DNA from: Mariannaea sp. PMI_226
Taxonomy: Eukaryota > Ascomycota > Sordariomycetes > Hypocreales > Nectriaceae
Assembly: GCA_024336345.1 (NCBI GenBank)
Contig: JANFOG010000003.1
Span: 2,176,501-2,240,500, forward strand
Length of the DNA stretch: 64,000 nucleotides
Direction of reading: 5' to 3'
This document shows, piece by piece, positions 1-13,838 of the stretch (the first letter of the stretch is position 1; each line of letters begins with the position of its first letter). Both the position numbers and the translations under genes were made by a program. The notes below the pieces were generated by a model that had not been told where the DNA came from, did not search any database, and was given only the letters and a program-made list of their open reading frames with translations.

Positions 1-3000
1 TAGGATCTCATATAGGGTAGTTTTGGAACTGTTTTTGCTTCGAGGGAATAATGTGATAATTTGTTGATAGAAACAAGTAGGGATGATGTTTTAGCACGTA
101 TTCACGATAGAATGAACGATGATCTACTAGGAGGAGTGAGTCTTTATATGACTTAGCATGTCCCCATAGATTTGTTTGGGGATTGAAATCCTTTCCACGA
201 TGTTTCGCTACGAGAATCTGCCAACGACTGACATTTTGAAAATAGTCACTTAGCGAAGCGAAGCAAAGGATATATTCTACATAATATACTAGCACACTGT
301 ACCCTCCACAATCATATGTCAGCAATGTAGGTGCATTGCCTGTATATGGTTTGCACGCTGAAGTCTATGAAGTGGTCTTCCACCCAGCCCATCAGTGTGG
401 GAACGCTTTGTGGCAACGATGTGTGTGGTATTTTGGAGAACAGGGGACACGAATAAAGTTGTAACGGTCAAGCAAGAGTCGGCTTGGCGGCGGCCATGCG
501 AAGCGGGAGACCAGGATGAGACCACCTCAGTCGGGTCAGTGGAGATAAGAGGGCCTCCTGGAGTCTGGCAAAGCTTCCAGCCCCTGTATGAGTCCGCGTT
601 TGTGGGAAGCTCAAACCCAACAGGGGACGGGTACCAATGTGGCCCTGACGGGGGTTCTTGGTTAAAGTTTGGGGTAGGCAACGCACCAAGTCGGGCACAT
701 CTACACAGAAACAACAAGGGAACGTCTGGACCAGCATGACAGATAATTAGAATCTTTGAATAGGAACGCACATTGAGCCACGATATGGCACATCAGATAT
801 GGACTCACAAAGATGCACTGTAAAGCTCACTGTACTAGCATTATACGGAATAGACGGACAATGAGATGAGCTAGGGGTATAGTGGGCCAGGGTATTAATT
901 ACACTATGTACCAGAGGAACTACGGTGAGGAGTGAAGAGAACATGTTGTTATGCAGAACAGATCGCTACGCACTCCGGATCAAGGAGTCGGATGTAGCCA
1001 GAAGAGGAGCTCGGAGGAAAACTCACCACACCTCGGAGCGTCCTATCGGAAAAGCGATGTATGCCCTCAAGGACTGGGTGTGTGATATGGGAAGTACCTT
1101 ATACGAAGGCATCAAGCATTGATTCCTATTCGAATCTTTTACGGAGAGTGGAGGTAGGGGATGGCACGATAGATGGGTGGCCAGCGATGGCCTGTGCGGG
1201 CAAGCTGCCACCATCCGCCTCCTCCAGCCCCCTTGCCTGGGCACCGGCAAGGGCGGGAAGGGGAGGGGGGGGAGGGTAGGATTTGAGAAGACCAAGTGTC
1301 CAAACTCCTGAGAAGGAGGAGATTTGGCATGGGCGAGGGATGGCACGGGGAGCCATCGAGATGGGCTTCCCGGGTACAGCCCATGTGGCCCCTGGTGTGG
1401 TCTATCATTTCCTTCCCATCTGCCAACGTAATAGTTCGACCCTCTTTCGAGCTACTCCGTAATAGGTCAGCGGATGCTAAGCAAACTCGGAACAGGCGCG
1501 CGAGTGTCCATCCCACTTACCGTGCGATGTGATGGTTGGTCGCGGTACGTGGAATGCCTGGGCTGTTGGAAGAAGGTGAAGTTCGAGCACTGTCCAATGA
1601 GTTGAAGCAAGCAAGCAAGCGAGCGCGAGCGCAAGCTACTTCCGGGCGATGAATAGGAGAACGGTTAAAAGGCACCAGATCAAATAACGAAGAATACTAC
1701 AACTAACTGTCTGAGATATCGACGTCTGGTACTCAGCCTTGCCTTTTGCCGTGTATCTTGAGGAGAGGCAACATCTTTGACAACTGGTACCCGTTGTGGG
1801 GCTCAGTAGGCACATGCTGTAGAAAAGGATTTGATTAGTAGTTGCTCATTCATCAAATGCTGAACAATCGAATGGTCCCATCCACCGTCAGATGCAGATT
1901 GGGTCCTTACTCCATAGTCCATACTTGCAATGTGTGCCATACGTGAGGCGGCAGGCTTAATTGGGAAGTAGCTAGATACTCGGATATCTTCAGTTGTGGC
2001 AGCACCGTAGTTGCTGGCTCTTTTTTTCTCTCCCTTTTATTAGGTGTGCGTGTGAGTGTGCGCGCGAACTCCGTACTCGTACTGCACAGTACATCATTCA
2101 TCTATCCCTGCATGCATGCATCCATTCATTCATTCATTCATTCATTGATCTGTACATGAAGAATATTTCCAAGTTTCTTCAAGATTGACAGACGCCAAAT
2201 ATCTTTCCAGGCCCCATCTGGATTTACTTCATTTTCAACTACGACGTCATTGTTCCGACCCCTCCTCCGCGATCATTTTCCTGTCACTTTTGGCTACGTC
2301 TAGCATCACTGTTGTCGAGGCTATCATGGTCACGCCCAAGGGGCGTCCATAGCCTTGTCCCAAAACGAACTTTGATCGGGCTGGGCTGGAAGGAGACGGA
2401 AAAGCCCAAATGAATGTGACCCTGTCTGTCGGGATGTCGTATCCGGGGCTTCTCTCATCAGCCCCCACTCCACTTTCGCACTTTCGTGCACTTGATCACG
2501 TCTTGCAGGAGGTGTACTGTACCACAATAACTCAGTACCAAGTTTTCTTAGCTTCTACCCTTACTATGTACACCGCGCCACATCTTCCTAGTGCTCTTAT
2601 TGATGGCTGACGTTCAGTTTCTAGTAGGCATGGTCTGAGGTACTTCTGTCGGGCTATCTTTCTGATAACGTCTGCCGCCCGGCCGCCATCCCTCACGAAC
2701 GGAGCCGTCGCTTTTAGCCCTCCCCAAGTCGCCAGTGTTTCATTTCCCGCCTTCCTGCCTGACGAGGCGCGCATGCAAGCCTCGGCCACCGAGGGACTTC
2801 GAGGCTGACGATCAATGTGGTACGGCTTCGGCGTCCTGTTGCCTGTCACTGTTCTTCCCCCCTGCCCCCAGGCTCCACGGCCCTGGCCAGTTCAGGTGCT
2901 GTAGATTTATTAGGCCCGCCCAATAGGCATTTCGCAACAACAGGTGTATTGGAAGGAGCACAACTGCGCAGGGCTTTTGATCTCGACTGCGCTCTTTGCA

Positions 3001-6000
3001 GTACCATACCTTCAACTTGGCACCGAAACACTGCCGAGGGTGTATTGATACCCTGACATACGCCATAGTTACGTATATACTTCGTACCTACATGACATCT
3101 AATATGCTGTGGCGGCCAGCTCAAAGTCGGCGCAGTCCTGGGCCAAAATGGCCTTCATCCGGGCGAATATTTCCCTCATAAGATCCCCGCTGTTAATATC
3201 AACCGGATAGATCAACCGCTTCCGTCCAATACAGCTCGCTTCGACCGTGCTGTCATTCACGCCCATTCATGTCATCGGGACAGTCGCTAGCATATCACCA
3301 GACTCTTGCATGCCCAGCTGTCCTCTGGCCGTATTGCTGCGACCACTTCCTCTTGTTTTTTTTTCGGTCCCCCTAACATTTTACACAACGGCCAAACGGG
3401 GCGGGAGCTGCTCATGCACAAGGTTGCAAAGATCCTGGCCCGGTAGATGTCATTCGCGGGGTTGGGCTGGCTGGCGTTGAAGATGGAGCTGGAGAACTCC
3501 AAGGGTGGCGAACGTTGAAGATTTGCTGGCCTCCAAGGCACAACTACCCCTCGCAGCCCTACCACTGCTCCCTGGCTCTGGCTGGCCGGGTGAGCAACCT
3601 TACTTAGCACGACGCTCACGAAGGGTGCAACGATGCATTGGGCCCTTGGCGTGCCAGATCTCCAGTCCACACACCATATCCCAGTTCTCCCAGGGGCTTC
3701 ATGTCTCCAGTGCTTCCGGAAGATAACCCCTACCCGTAACAACCCAGCCACTCCAACTTCCAATTACTTGGTACATCAGATTTTTGTCATCACTCGATTT
3801 CACCTCATTCATTTTCTCAACATTTAGTTGGATGCGACCAACAACCGGTTATGCAGCGTTACAGTCTAGCTGTCCACCATCTGACGACTCAATGTGCCTC
3901 CAATTTCTCTACCTGCATCGGCATCCTTCGCCTGGCAGCAACGACTCCACAGCTGGGAAAGTCGGTCAGGGATATGATGCCACCTCCTGCACCATTGGGC
4001 GCTCCATGTCGACCGCTGTGGGACGCTACCCCGACTCAGACTGGCGGCCTCCCCCTTGTCAACATGGCTTGACAATACTCAGGTACGCGGCTGTGACTGA
4101 CCAGGGAGGACGGGCGAGGTGAAAAGGGTGGGGGGTTAAGTTCGCTATACCCGAACAAGAAAAGGCACTCAGTGAAAGAGAATGGGGCATGACTAGGTGA
4201 CGACTCTAGGCCAGTACGTAGTGTACTAGGTGTGTACAGTACGTACCAGATTGAAGACAGGGGTGCGGAAGAGGCTAAAGAGCTGCCGGTAAGGGCGTTC
4301 CGCTTCCACGGGGCTCCGGGAGGTGGAGGCGGCGCACAGAGATTACGGGTGACGCCCGGGCCAGTTGACAGCTTTTTTTTCTTGACATTGAGACTTGCTG
4401 ATGGCTATCTAGAATAGTCAGCTTGAAACTTAACTGTTGCCGGCCTTGCCATGATGGACAAGCTAGGCAAATGAGATGACGCAAAGCATTTGATGTTGAC
4501 CGCATGACTGCGCTGCTCGCCTTGGTAGGATTTCGCTAGTCACAGAGACATATCCAGGTTTTTGATGGATGGAGCCCTTAGCAAGGAGTAGCTGCACAGT
4601 CTGTGCAAACACCTTGTTCGGCGCTTTGACCCATGCTTGAACGACTCTGTCAAGGACTTTGATATGTAGTAATCAACAACTGACCTATGACGCCTCGCCG
4701 GGTGCTACCAGTCCAGTTCGTCAAGAATTTCAGATGTAAGTAAGAACATGACAAGGTGTTTGCCTCGTACAACTACCTAAGCATTTATGCTGCTATGGGA
4801 TACTCCCTCTTGGCAGTAAGAGAGTGCATTGTGCTCCGTGTGATAAAAGAGAGAGAAGGCACAAAGATGGGAGAGTCTGAATGTACTCTGGTACAGTCCT
4901 CCTTTATGGTCCAAGGGACCTGGTAGCCCCGTTCAAACGCGCGCTACCCATGTGCTTCTCTAAAGTCCGAGCAGCAATAGCCATCCCTGTTGACGCGCTC
5001 CCGAGCGCACGGCGCGCCATGGCTGAGTCGCGTCGGGGATTTTGCCTTGTGCTCTCTTTCGGTGCACCCTGTCAAAGCAGCATTGAGCAATGGGGAACCC
5101 GGGATAGTTTTTTTCTTCCTTGCAAGGGAACGGAGAAAAAAGATTACTCGTCAAAAAATACGTTGAGACCACGCTGTGGGCACCTTGGGACATGCATCTT
5201 TGGAGAAAAGCTCCCTTGTCGAGCCTGCGCCTAACGCGTCTATTTGCTGGGATGCGAAGCAGATTGGGGTCAGTCGCGGGGAGAAAGAAAGCCAACGGGG
5301 GTTAGACAATCGCAGTGCCAAAAAGCTGGGTGCTTGGGCATGAAAAGCATCTCGGTATAATTTTGAGCACTCTTTGATAGAAAGATTGGGAGTTTATAAA
5401 TGGTTACGTACAGTGCTGCATACGGAATCAGGCTTAGGTGGGCCGTATATGCTACGGGATTCATGTGTCTAGGGACTCGAAGTAATTCCTCGTCTAAACC
5501 TCCTAAGCTGACGGATGGTAAGAAGCACAGCAGGTTCAACACAGGCTAAGTTGAGGTAGGAAACAGCTTGCGAACGAGTTTCAAGACGGAGGTTAGTCGG
5601 GTTGATAGTCAACATTGACGAAGATAATCTGTACTAAGTTATATTTTAGGTTACGGAAGCGGACTACTCCGAAGGGCACATAAGAAGAATATGGTACTAT
5701 GGTAGTCATCTGGTGAGGGGGGGCGTCTGGTTGAAAATAATACAGTGGTATGGTAGGTAGTAATGATAATAATATTAATCAAAGATTGTATTGGAGGTAA
5801 TCTGTACAGATTATTAGGTACCCGGGCCAGACACCTCTCACTTCCTGCCTCACGCTTCTTTCTGATACTTTGTTACTGTGCGTACTATGTACCATCTGTC
5901 CTTATGTAGTACAGACATGAAATGGTTCGGGCGTGAACCAGTCCCGTGCCGACTACGTATTGTAAAATTACGTGCGGAGCTTGTGGCCAGCAGGTACTTT

Positions 6001-6300
6001 GCACTACCCACGGGGTACCTAACACAGTACTTTGCTCCGTCTGCAACCCCGTCCTCAACGCGCTGCGTACACAAGGGGCAATATATTTGCACAGTGCTGG
6101 CTGGAGCAGTCTACTATAGACCAGGGCCCTATATTCGCAAGCAGAAAGCAGACCACGCTTACATGTAGCCCCACACCCAGTGAGAGGCTTTGGGGGGAGT
6201 TGGGCTTTCGTGAGCCAATCATGCTTCCTGAAGTTCCAACGTAGGACCAAGTACCCATCGTACTGAACTACAGAGGACGAAGGAGGGGACGGTACAAGAC
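1..6300. other. Gene-free stretch, no supportable coding region
   Basis: The open frames here are short, overlap on all strands, lack recognisable domains and are not linked by plausible splice sites. The sequence contains small tandem repeats and many GTAC/TACGTA palindromes (for example around 4214-4252). No RNA gene was recognised. It may hold regulatory DNA or non-coding transcripts, but the sequence gives no positive evidence. Confidence 0.6.
2123..2146. repeat. (CATT)6 microsatellite
   Basis: Six uninterrupted copies of CATT, just after a short CATG run (2111-2119). This is a simple tandem repeat in intergenic DNA. Confidence 0.9.
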
Positions 6301-6339
6301 AAATTAAGTGTGCCTACCAGCTGCTTACTTGCGTATTTA

Positions 6340-6680
6340 TTATAATATCGTCATTATTGATTATTTTATTCCAAGTAACTAGAAAAGATCTTTTTTTTAT
6401 TATTTTTATTTCCGTTCTCTCAATTCCGCCATGCACTAATCTGGATACAGCCAATTAGCTACAACTGCTTAAATTCGGCGTTTCAATTTTATTGTTTTGT
6501 ACTGGGCCGCCGAACCGGAAGAAGGCTGAGAGAGTTGGGCACCGAGATATCAATTCTGGCCCAGCCACCAAGGCTGCGACACGCACCATATTGCCAGATC
6601 TGATTATTATTTATTTATTTATTTATTATTATTATTATTGTTAATTTAATTGTTTATGTATTTGATTCTCTCTTTGATTG
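6340..6680. repeat. AT-rich tract with TTTA/TTA microsatellite
   Basis: A low-complexity AT-rich stretch. From about 6603 to 6640 it becomes TTTA copies followed by TTA copies, and it is preceded by T-runs near 6391-6410. No gene. It could be a matrix-attachment-like or replication-related AT tract, but nothing specific is seen. Confidence 0.75.
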
Positions 6681-6990
6681 TTCAAGGAACCTTGTGTTTG
6701 TCCCTGACCCTTTTTTTCTTTTCTTTTTTTTTCTCTCTCTCCTTTAGTAGGCTTTAGCCGCAGTGTGGGCTGTTTTTTCTTATCCTTCCGCTCCGCTCAT
6801 CTCCATTCCTTCATTGGGCACAGAGTAATTAATATACACTTTATTCCATTTTAAGCAAGTCTTTGAAAACAAGGCACCATCTATATTACCTATACAAAGC
6901 TTTCTTGGTGACGGTCAACATGGTATAAGAGAAGGACTTCAGTTTCCGCCAAAGTCATTGACAACAAATCAACGGCGAGAGAAACGGTTG

Positions 6991-7007
6991 AAAAAAAAAA
7001 AAAAAAA
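6991..7007 (+). repeat. Poly(A)17 run
   Basis: Seventeen consecutive A residues in intergenic DNA. No adjacent retroelement ORF or target-site duplication was recognised, so I do not call it a retrotransposon tail. Confidence 0.85.
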
Positions 7008-7010
7008 CCG

Positions 7011-8400
7011 TGCTCGTCGCACTACAAGTAGGTAGTCTATAGGAGACATTGAAAGTTTAAGAAGAAATTATACATCACAATGATATTGTTCCCATTTGGG
7101 AACCGTCGGCTCCCATCATGTAATATTACCGTCCATTTTTTTTTCCGGGTATTTGGCCCGTTCCATGATTCTCCGGGCGGAGAAGACGCAGAATCCATGA
7201 GACAAGCTAAAGTCTCTGCATGAATGTCTCGCAACAACGGACTGACCACGAACTTATTAATAGACTTACTAACTTATCAGCTAGACCTAGTAGTGGCTTA
7301 TGGAAGAAATGGAAGAAATTCGCGCCACCCTCTCTTCTTTTGGCCCATCCACTTTAGAGCTGGCGCTAATAGTTGACTACATACCGAACAAGTTACCTAT
7401 GGCCAGTTTTTGCCCAACTAAACTGCTTGGCTGGTAATTATCGTCCTTTATTAAGTCATTCTTAGTTATCAACTCTACACCCTACTCTTTCCTGTATGTA
7501 TAGGTTATGATGTAAGGTAACGAGTTCAATGACTGATTCATGTCCAGTTGTGTAAGCAAGCCAATCCAAAGCAGCACAAGATTCTTCTTAGTCTAAGAAG
7601 TCGAAGTAGAAGAAGTGGATGAAGCAAGGCAATGAAAGAAAAACAAACCCCTCCCCCTCCTAAAAAAAGAAATCTGCAGGCCACTTCCCTCAAGACAAGT
7701 GTGTCTCTCCCATCAAGTCTCCATCGAGAATGAATGAGTGAGACAAATTGTTCCGTCACCCCACGCCAACTGTTTGTTCCAATGTCGCAATATCCCAGCC
7801 AATGTCTCATTCGTTGGAACCGTTCTGAAAGAAGAAAAGCATGCGCACGGCTTGTTCCTCAATCCCGCCCTCCGCACAAGTTTCTAAGAGGCACGTACGA
7901 AGGCGAAGGCGTGCGTGTACGGTACAGAACGGTACGGGAACGGTACTATGAACTGACTGCTGTATGTATCACACCGCCCATTGGGATAACACGACTAGCG
8001 GCCCACGGGTTTCTCGCTGTGAGTGAGGGCTTTTGATTCACCTAGTTTGTCTCATACACACAGACACAGACACAGACACACAGACACACAGACACACACG
8101 CATGCACACATGTACACACACGCACACACTCTTTCTCTTGTTCCCTTTCTCTCTATCTCTCTTACTTCAGGAAAGACTCCCGTTTCCTGGAATTCTCACC
8201 GCCCAACCACAATCACGCTGCCGAACCGGGGGACCTTTCCTTGCTGCTAGTGAGGCCATCTCGGCCCTCGAGGGCTTCTAGACCCCTCCATATTTCCTTC
8301 AAAGCTTCACATAGTACAACAGTCTACAGGCCACAAAACCTCAGGGCGGGCACTCTAAACGTAACAATAAGCCAACGCCACATCACCCATTGGGCGCAAG
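7011..8400. other. Intergenic, no gene seen
   Basis: Short open frames only, none with a recognisable domain. The main visible structure is the CA-rich microsatellite at 8054-8129. Confidence 0.55.
8054..8129 (+). repeat. CA/GACACA-rich microsatellite
   Basis: An imperfect array of CACAGA, GACACA and CACACG units about 75 bp long, followed directly by a CT-rich tract. Typical fungal intergenic simple sequence. Confidence 0.85.
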
Positions 8401-9600
8401 GTTGAGGAGGGGCTGTACATAGGTTCACTAAATGACCATAGGTCACTCAACTCTTTGCTCCGTCCACAGAAGAGCTGGGCCGTTTAAGTGAGTGAGAGAG
8501 AGAAAAAGAGCCTGCGGGTGACTTCGTATCTAGGGTTTCGCATAATTTCCCAAGGTGTGACGTCTGCATCTATCCCGCCTTGTCGACGAAACGACTCTTC
8601 TTTTCATTCGACGCCGTGTCGACCAGCTAACCACTCAACTTGATATTTTTCGCCAACAACCTATTAACACCCCTGCAAGTCCTTTGAGTTGCTTCACACG
8701 CCGCTTGACCTACCCGCTTCCCCTTTGGCTTTATTCCGAACCTCCCGTGTTCTCACCACACCCCTCCTTCTCTTCCTCTCTCCTCCCCCGCCTCCTATCT
8801 TCTCTGTCACACATACTCACCTCCACCCCCTCCATTTCTGGGGATGGGATTTTGTGACTGTTTGGTAAGATTGTCTTGTGTGCACTCTGAAACGAACGGA
8901 CGGAGCTGGATTGGCCAAGAATGAGACCAACAGAAACACAGCATTAAGATTAAAAACTAGGCAGTAAATGAGCAACACGCAGAAGTAGGAAAGAAGAAGT
9001 AGCACGGGGAGAAGATCTAAAAAGAAAAAAAAAAGAAAGAATAATGAAAAAAAAAAAAATGAAACCATGCGTGTCTTACTTGCCCCATCCAGGAACGCGA
9101 CTGGTGATGAACTAGGCGTTTGGATGGACTCTGGACTTCGTCCTATTGCCCTGAGATATCAGCCTCGCGCAATAACATGCCCCATTGATGGCCTCAATCA
9201 CCAAGCAAGGGTTGTTGAGGCGGTGACTACAACAGCGATCACTGCCGTTGCAACCACGGTCCGGAAACAAAAACCAAATAGGTTAGAATGAATGATAAAC
9301 GAGGAGGGGGAAAGAAGAGAAAGAAGGCCGAGACCAACACCAACACCAAGATCCAGTTTGAGGAACAACGCGGGGGGACTTGGTGTAATGGTTATGTGTT
9401 GCATGCGAGAGATGTGTCTGCAACAAATTTGACAGTCTTCTTGCACAAAACGGAACGCAAAACCGACAACACTTACCACAATACCCTACGTACGAGAGCG
9501 TGTTTAGAAGTTTATTGTGTAGCAGAACTCTCGATGCGCACCTCCAAAGCGTAGTGTACTTCTTCGTTACATTTTCAGAGATGAAGTTTCCAACGGGATT
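8400..9600 (+). promoter_or_regulatory. Possible pyrimidine-rich transcript leader without a main ORF
   Basis: On the + strand, 8690-8820 is a long C/T-rich tract like the 5' leaders of strongly expressed filamentous-fungal genes. It is followed by an ATG at 8844, seven codons (MGFCDCL) and a GTAAGA donor at 8865. No convincing downstream exon was found; the best acceptor (near 9092) gives a peptide of only 11 residues. This may be an upstream ORF in a long leader, a non-coding transcript, or chance. Confidence 0.25.
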
Positions 9601-11139
9601 AGACACGAGTTCCAGTGCTCCTTGCTTTTTGTCCTTCCTTTATCTTCTTTCTTCAAACAGAAAGTAACAAGCAGTTTCGTGTACAGTTAAGTTTAAGCAG
9701 CTCGGGAACTGAGTGTTCATTCATTGGAAGCACGGAAACGAGAACGAGTTTTTTCTTCTTCTCTATGTGATACAGTACAAACGAAGCAGAGAGACCGAAC
9801 TTGCTTGCTTGCTTGCATGAACGCACTTCGTACATAGGCGATGACCTTGGCTACATCACCTCACAACACGCCGAGAACGTCACGCAAACACCACGTGGAG
9901 CACGGATTTTGCTGCCCAGATGAACGATCCAGTTGTGTTTGACGAGCAACACTAATTTCTTTCACTTTATATATATATAAAGCGAACCAGTGGCTTGCCT
10001 GTGAACCACAAGCTGCATGTTTGAAGCAAAGAGAGTGGACAAAATTTTGCGGCCTCATTGTCTTGTGTCTTGTGATGAAGAGCCGGGAGGCGGGAAGAGT
10101 GAGGGTTTGTGCGAGGTGTTTGTGCGACGCACGAGGGATGAATATGGAATCACGTTTGGGAATTAAATGAGAATAAAGAGCAGAATATGAGAGAGAAAAA
10201 GTTAATAATAACATCGTTCGACAAGATATGCCGTCAGCCGTTGGCCACGCCAAGGAATACGTACAAAAGAAGTCTGAGGAGCTGGCAAACACTCACACAA
10301 CTCGTACCAGAAAGGTAGCTTTTTGCCAGTGAAACCATGACCCTTTCCACCGCAGATTTCCCTTTGCATTTGTTATGTCTCGGGGAACACTGAATTATCC
10401 CAAGGAGAGGCTTCTATCATCATGTTGCAGGTGTGAAAGACCAATCGCTGAAGCAGAAACAGGGAAAGGGGGTTCCCGATTCCTGAGATTTTTGGTATCA
10501 CTCCCCCTCTTCAAATGCCTTGTGACAATGTCTTTCAGCCACTAGGTTCACAATTCCCTTTAGATTGATACTGTCAGACCCGAGTTTACCGAACGATGAG
10601 TTGCAAGTCGTAAGGATCAAGTCCTGATCCGCACAGCATGCACTCTAGATGTGGCTGTCGATGGCGTAGAATTCTATGTAGTGAGATTTGCATACATGTT
10701 TAACAATCAGTACGCAGATGTAGTTAGTGGCCACGATGTGAGTCTGAAGTGATAATAACAAAAAATATCTTACGAATTATCAAACTCGTTCCACAGAGCT
10801 AAGCTTTCATGTAATGCACCATGCTGCAGATATTATCGTCGCGACCAGATGATGAGAAATCAAGTAATGAGATGTTTTGGCAAAGAATACGCTCATAATG
10901 TCCAATCAATTCCAGTCAAAGTTTTGCTTTCCAAAGTCATCAATCCCTCGCTAAGTCGCTACATACGATCTCATACATCATAAAAAAGAGAAAAGGAAAA
11001 AAAAAAAAAAGGTCGTGAAAACAGTGCCAAATCGCAAAATCGCTACACATGTGCCATATACAAAAAATATGACTTCCGACCTGCCAATCCAAGCTCAGCT
11101 GTCGATAGTAGATGACAGACAGCTTCAATGTTGAGGCAC
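9600..11139. other. Intergenic, 3' side of the DUF8035 gene
   Basis: No coding region can be supported. The right end, nearest 11139, should contain the 3' UTR of the leftward DUF8035-type gene. A short TA repeat lies near 9969-9979. Confidence 0.5.
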
Positions 11140-13838
11140 TTAGTAGTGATGATGGTGGTGGCGATGGTCGTCATCTTCATCCCTGTGGCGCCGTCGTCGT
11201 GGGCGCTCCCTGTCCCTGTCCCGGTCTCGATCTCGCTCCCGATCCTTATCATCAAAATCGTCAGCATCACGCCGTCGATGTCGATGTCTCCGTCTTTCGT
11301 CATCATCTCGTCCTTGGTCCTGGTCCTTTTCGACATCTTCACCCTCTTCTTCGCGCCGACGCCGCTCTATTAAAACTTAGGGTTAATGATTCTGCGCCGA
11401 CTACAAAATGGGAACAAGTCTGACTCACCTCGCAAGACCTGCGTTGCGCTAGCATAAGCCTGGATTTCCTCCTTGCTCAAGACTCGGAGGACAATGACAA
11501 AGTCATCACGAACTTCGAACCTCTCCTTTCCGACCGTCAAAGCGTCAGGGTTGACAATTTTGCGACTGATCTTGGTCCACTTGGCACCTGGAGGCGCCTC
11601 TTTGACCTTCTTGTCTTCCTTGTGAGGGGCAACGCCTTCTCGGATAGGATTTGGATCCTCAGGGAAGCTGACCTTTGGTGCCTTGAGAATGCCCTTCAGG
11701 GGCTTTTCCTCTTTCTTTTCGCGTGGAGGAGAAACAACACGGACTTGCTTCTCTGAAGAGGTAATAAGAGCGACCTCACGACCACGGGATTCGTCAGCAA
11801 CATCAGACTCGCGTCTGGAACCGGAAGGAGATGTAGACTTTTTTGTCGACTTAGTTTCCGCTGGGGCTTGCAGTCCTGGTGAAGCTTTGGTGTCCTTTGC
11901 ATCCTTTACATCCTTTGCGTCCTTGGCTTTGTCTGTAGGCGAAGACGAGCGAGTTCTGGTTTTCTCGGTTACATCAGGCTTCTCTTTCTCTGCCTCAGCT
12001 GGCCCCATAATGGCAAGTTGCTCTTTAAGGTGGGTGATCTCAGCGGCATCATTTGGATCAAAGGCACCGGCGTTGCGATGACGCCGCGCGTTTTTGGTGT
12101 CATCAGAGTCGGACCCTGAGATGACAGCTTGCTCATTCTTTCGAGAAGAGGACTCTCGTCGGCTTGCCTTTTTGAGGACGGAGCTATCCTTGGACTCAGA
12201 TCGGTCCCGATCGTGGTCCTTGGTCCGTGAACGATCGCGAGCAGACGACCTCCCCTCTCGGGCATCGAAGTCTCGCCTTGACTTCTCCCCTTCATCAGAG
12301 CCGCGCCGCCCCTTAGTGTCATTGCTTGAGCGCTTATCGTCCGTCTTTGGCGTTGGTGTGATGCCAACCGCTGCTGCAGCGATGCCTAGGCCTGAGGAAA
12401 TTTTGTCGCGGAGCCGAGATCGCTCCTTTTCATCGTCGTCGTCACCCTTCTTACTCCCCCTCCTATCCCGACGAGATTCCTTGGGGTCAGTGCGGCTTCG
12501 GCGCCGATCCTCACGACTTGGTTCTGTTTCACGGGCGGTACCTTCTTCGGGGCGCTTCTTGGACTCTTCAATACGGTAAGGCTCCCTTCGGTATGTATCA
12601 TCATCGGCGAAAGGTTCCGTACGAATACCAAAGCCCCGGGTAGACACTCTGTCGTCATGAAAATATGCCGACTGGGCCTCATAAGTCTGGGGATCATAAG
12701 TGAAAGCCCCGTATGAGCGTTCCGGCTGAAGTTCCCACTGCCGCTGTTCACGCATGAGCTTCTCATCATCTCGGCTGCGGTAGTAGTCATCGTGATGCTG
12801 TGACCGTGGAGGGCCTTCCTGGTAAAGAGACACGGGCCTTGGCCGCCTCTCCTCCGGGTGAGCAGCTGTTCCGTGCCTGTGTGCCATCCCGGAATCTAGG
12901 GGCACTGGGCCAGCCGGAAGAGAATCACGAGAAGGTTCATATGTTCTGGGGATCCTATCAAAGCCCCGAGTGCTGGGAGGCGGTCCGCCGCGGGTTTCAA
13001 GCTGGCGGGTTGTGGTAACGTAGTTACGGCTCAGATCAGAGCCTGTGTTGATATCCAAAATTCGCTGGTCAGGATTGTAGTTGACATCAGGGCGGCGGTA
13101 CCCGCGGTCGAAGCTCTCATGTCTGCGAGAGCGGAACGACTGCGGGTGCTCGAGATCATAGCGCACAAGGTCCCCCGCGTTAGTGTACGAGTACCCATCG
13201 TCCCCATAGTCGATGACCGAGGAACTATGGCGGGGGTTGCTTGGGTATGTCACAGAAGGGCGAGAGCTGCGATAACTGTCGGCCTCCCGGGCTGCAGCAT
13301 CGCTGTAATCTCTACCACGAGCATAGTCGTCAATGCTCATGTGTTCGCTGAAGGGGTGTGCATGGTTACGGGAACGTATGGATGAGGCAGGCTGTGCGTA
13401 GAACTGCCCCTCACTGGCTCGGTAGTCATCTCGGATGGGACTACCGGAGCGAGCATTTGAGGAATGGGAAGAGACGGGATTAAGACGGTCCTGCTGGGTG
13501 GTCATAACGACAACGGGAGGACGGCCTGTGGCCGAATCAATAGTAGATGAGCGATGTGCACGGGTAACGTCTCGGGTGGTTGGCCGTTGAGAACGAGGAT
13601 CTTGAGTTACAGCATAGGTCCTGGTTGTGGTGTTGGGAAGAACAGAAGAGGTGGTGGAAACATATCCGCGCGGCGCAGCAGATGGTGTCGCGGGCTGGCG
13701 GGCTGACGAGGGCATAACGTGCATGTCCCCAGCATACAGAGAGGTGTAGCCGATGCTGGCAGGGAGTGAGGATGTGGCAGGGTTGTTGAAGGTGGCGGAC
13801 CGCCCTGGATGTGGGTGGCCGTGATACCTGTCTGCCAT
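11140..13838 (-). CDS. DUF8035-type charged, largely disordered protein
   Basis: Two exons, 13838-11429 and 11366-11140, joined by a 62-nt GT-AG intron (GTGAGT donor), give about 878 residues. The ATG at 13838 follows a long untranslated leader. Most of the protein is low complexity: Ser/Pro/Tyr/Arg-rich in the first 430 residues, then Arg/Asp/Glu/Ser/Lys-rich. Residues about 744-803 form a compact conserved-looking block (GAKWTKISRKIVNP, then DDFVIVLRVLSKEEIQAYA) that I recognise as the DUF8035 region of fungal proteins. The second exon encodes an extreme tail of RD/RE repeats ending in a histidine run and Tyr. The function of this family is unknown to me. The RS/RD-like composition suggests RNA- or phase-separation-related roles, but that is only inference. 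Confidence 0.85.

Noticed and set aside
319..771. 150-codon minus-strand frame overlapped by frames on both strands
   Set aside because: Three frames overlap the same bases with similar length and none has a domain, so chance is the simplest explanation.
6991..7007. Poly(A) run as a retrotransposon tail
   Set aside because: No reverse transcriptase frame, target-site duplication or other element hallmark nearby.
9377..9440. tRNA-like TGGTGTAATGGTTAT start
   Set aside because: A D-arm-like string only; no matching anticodon arm or B box (GGTTCRANTCC) follows.
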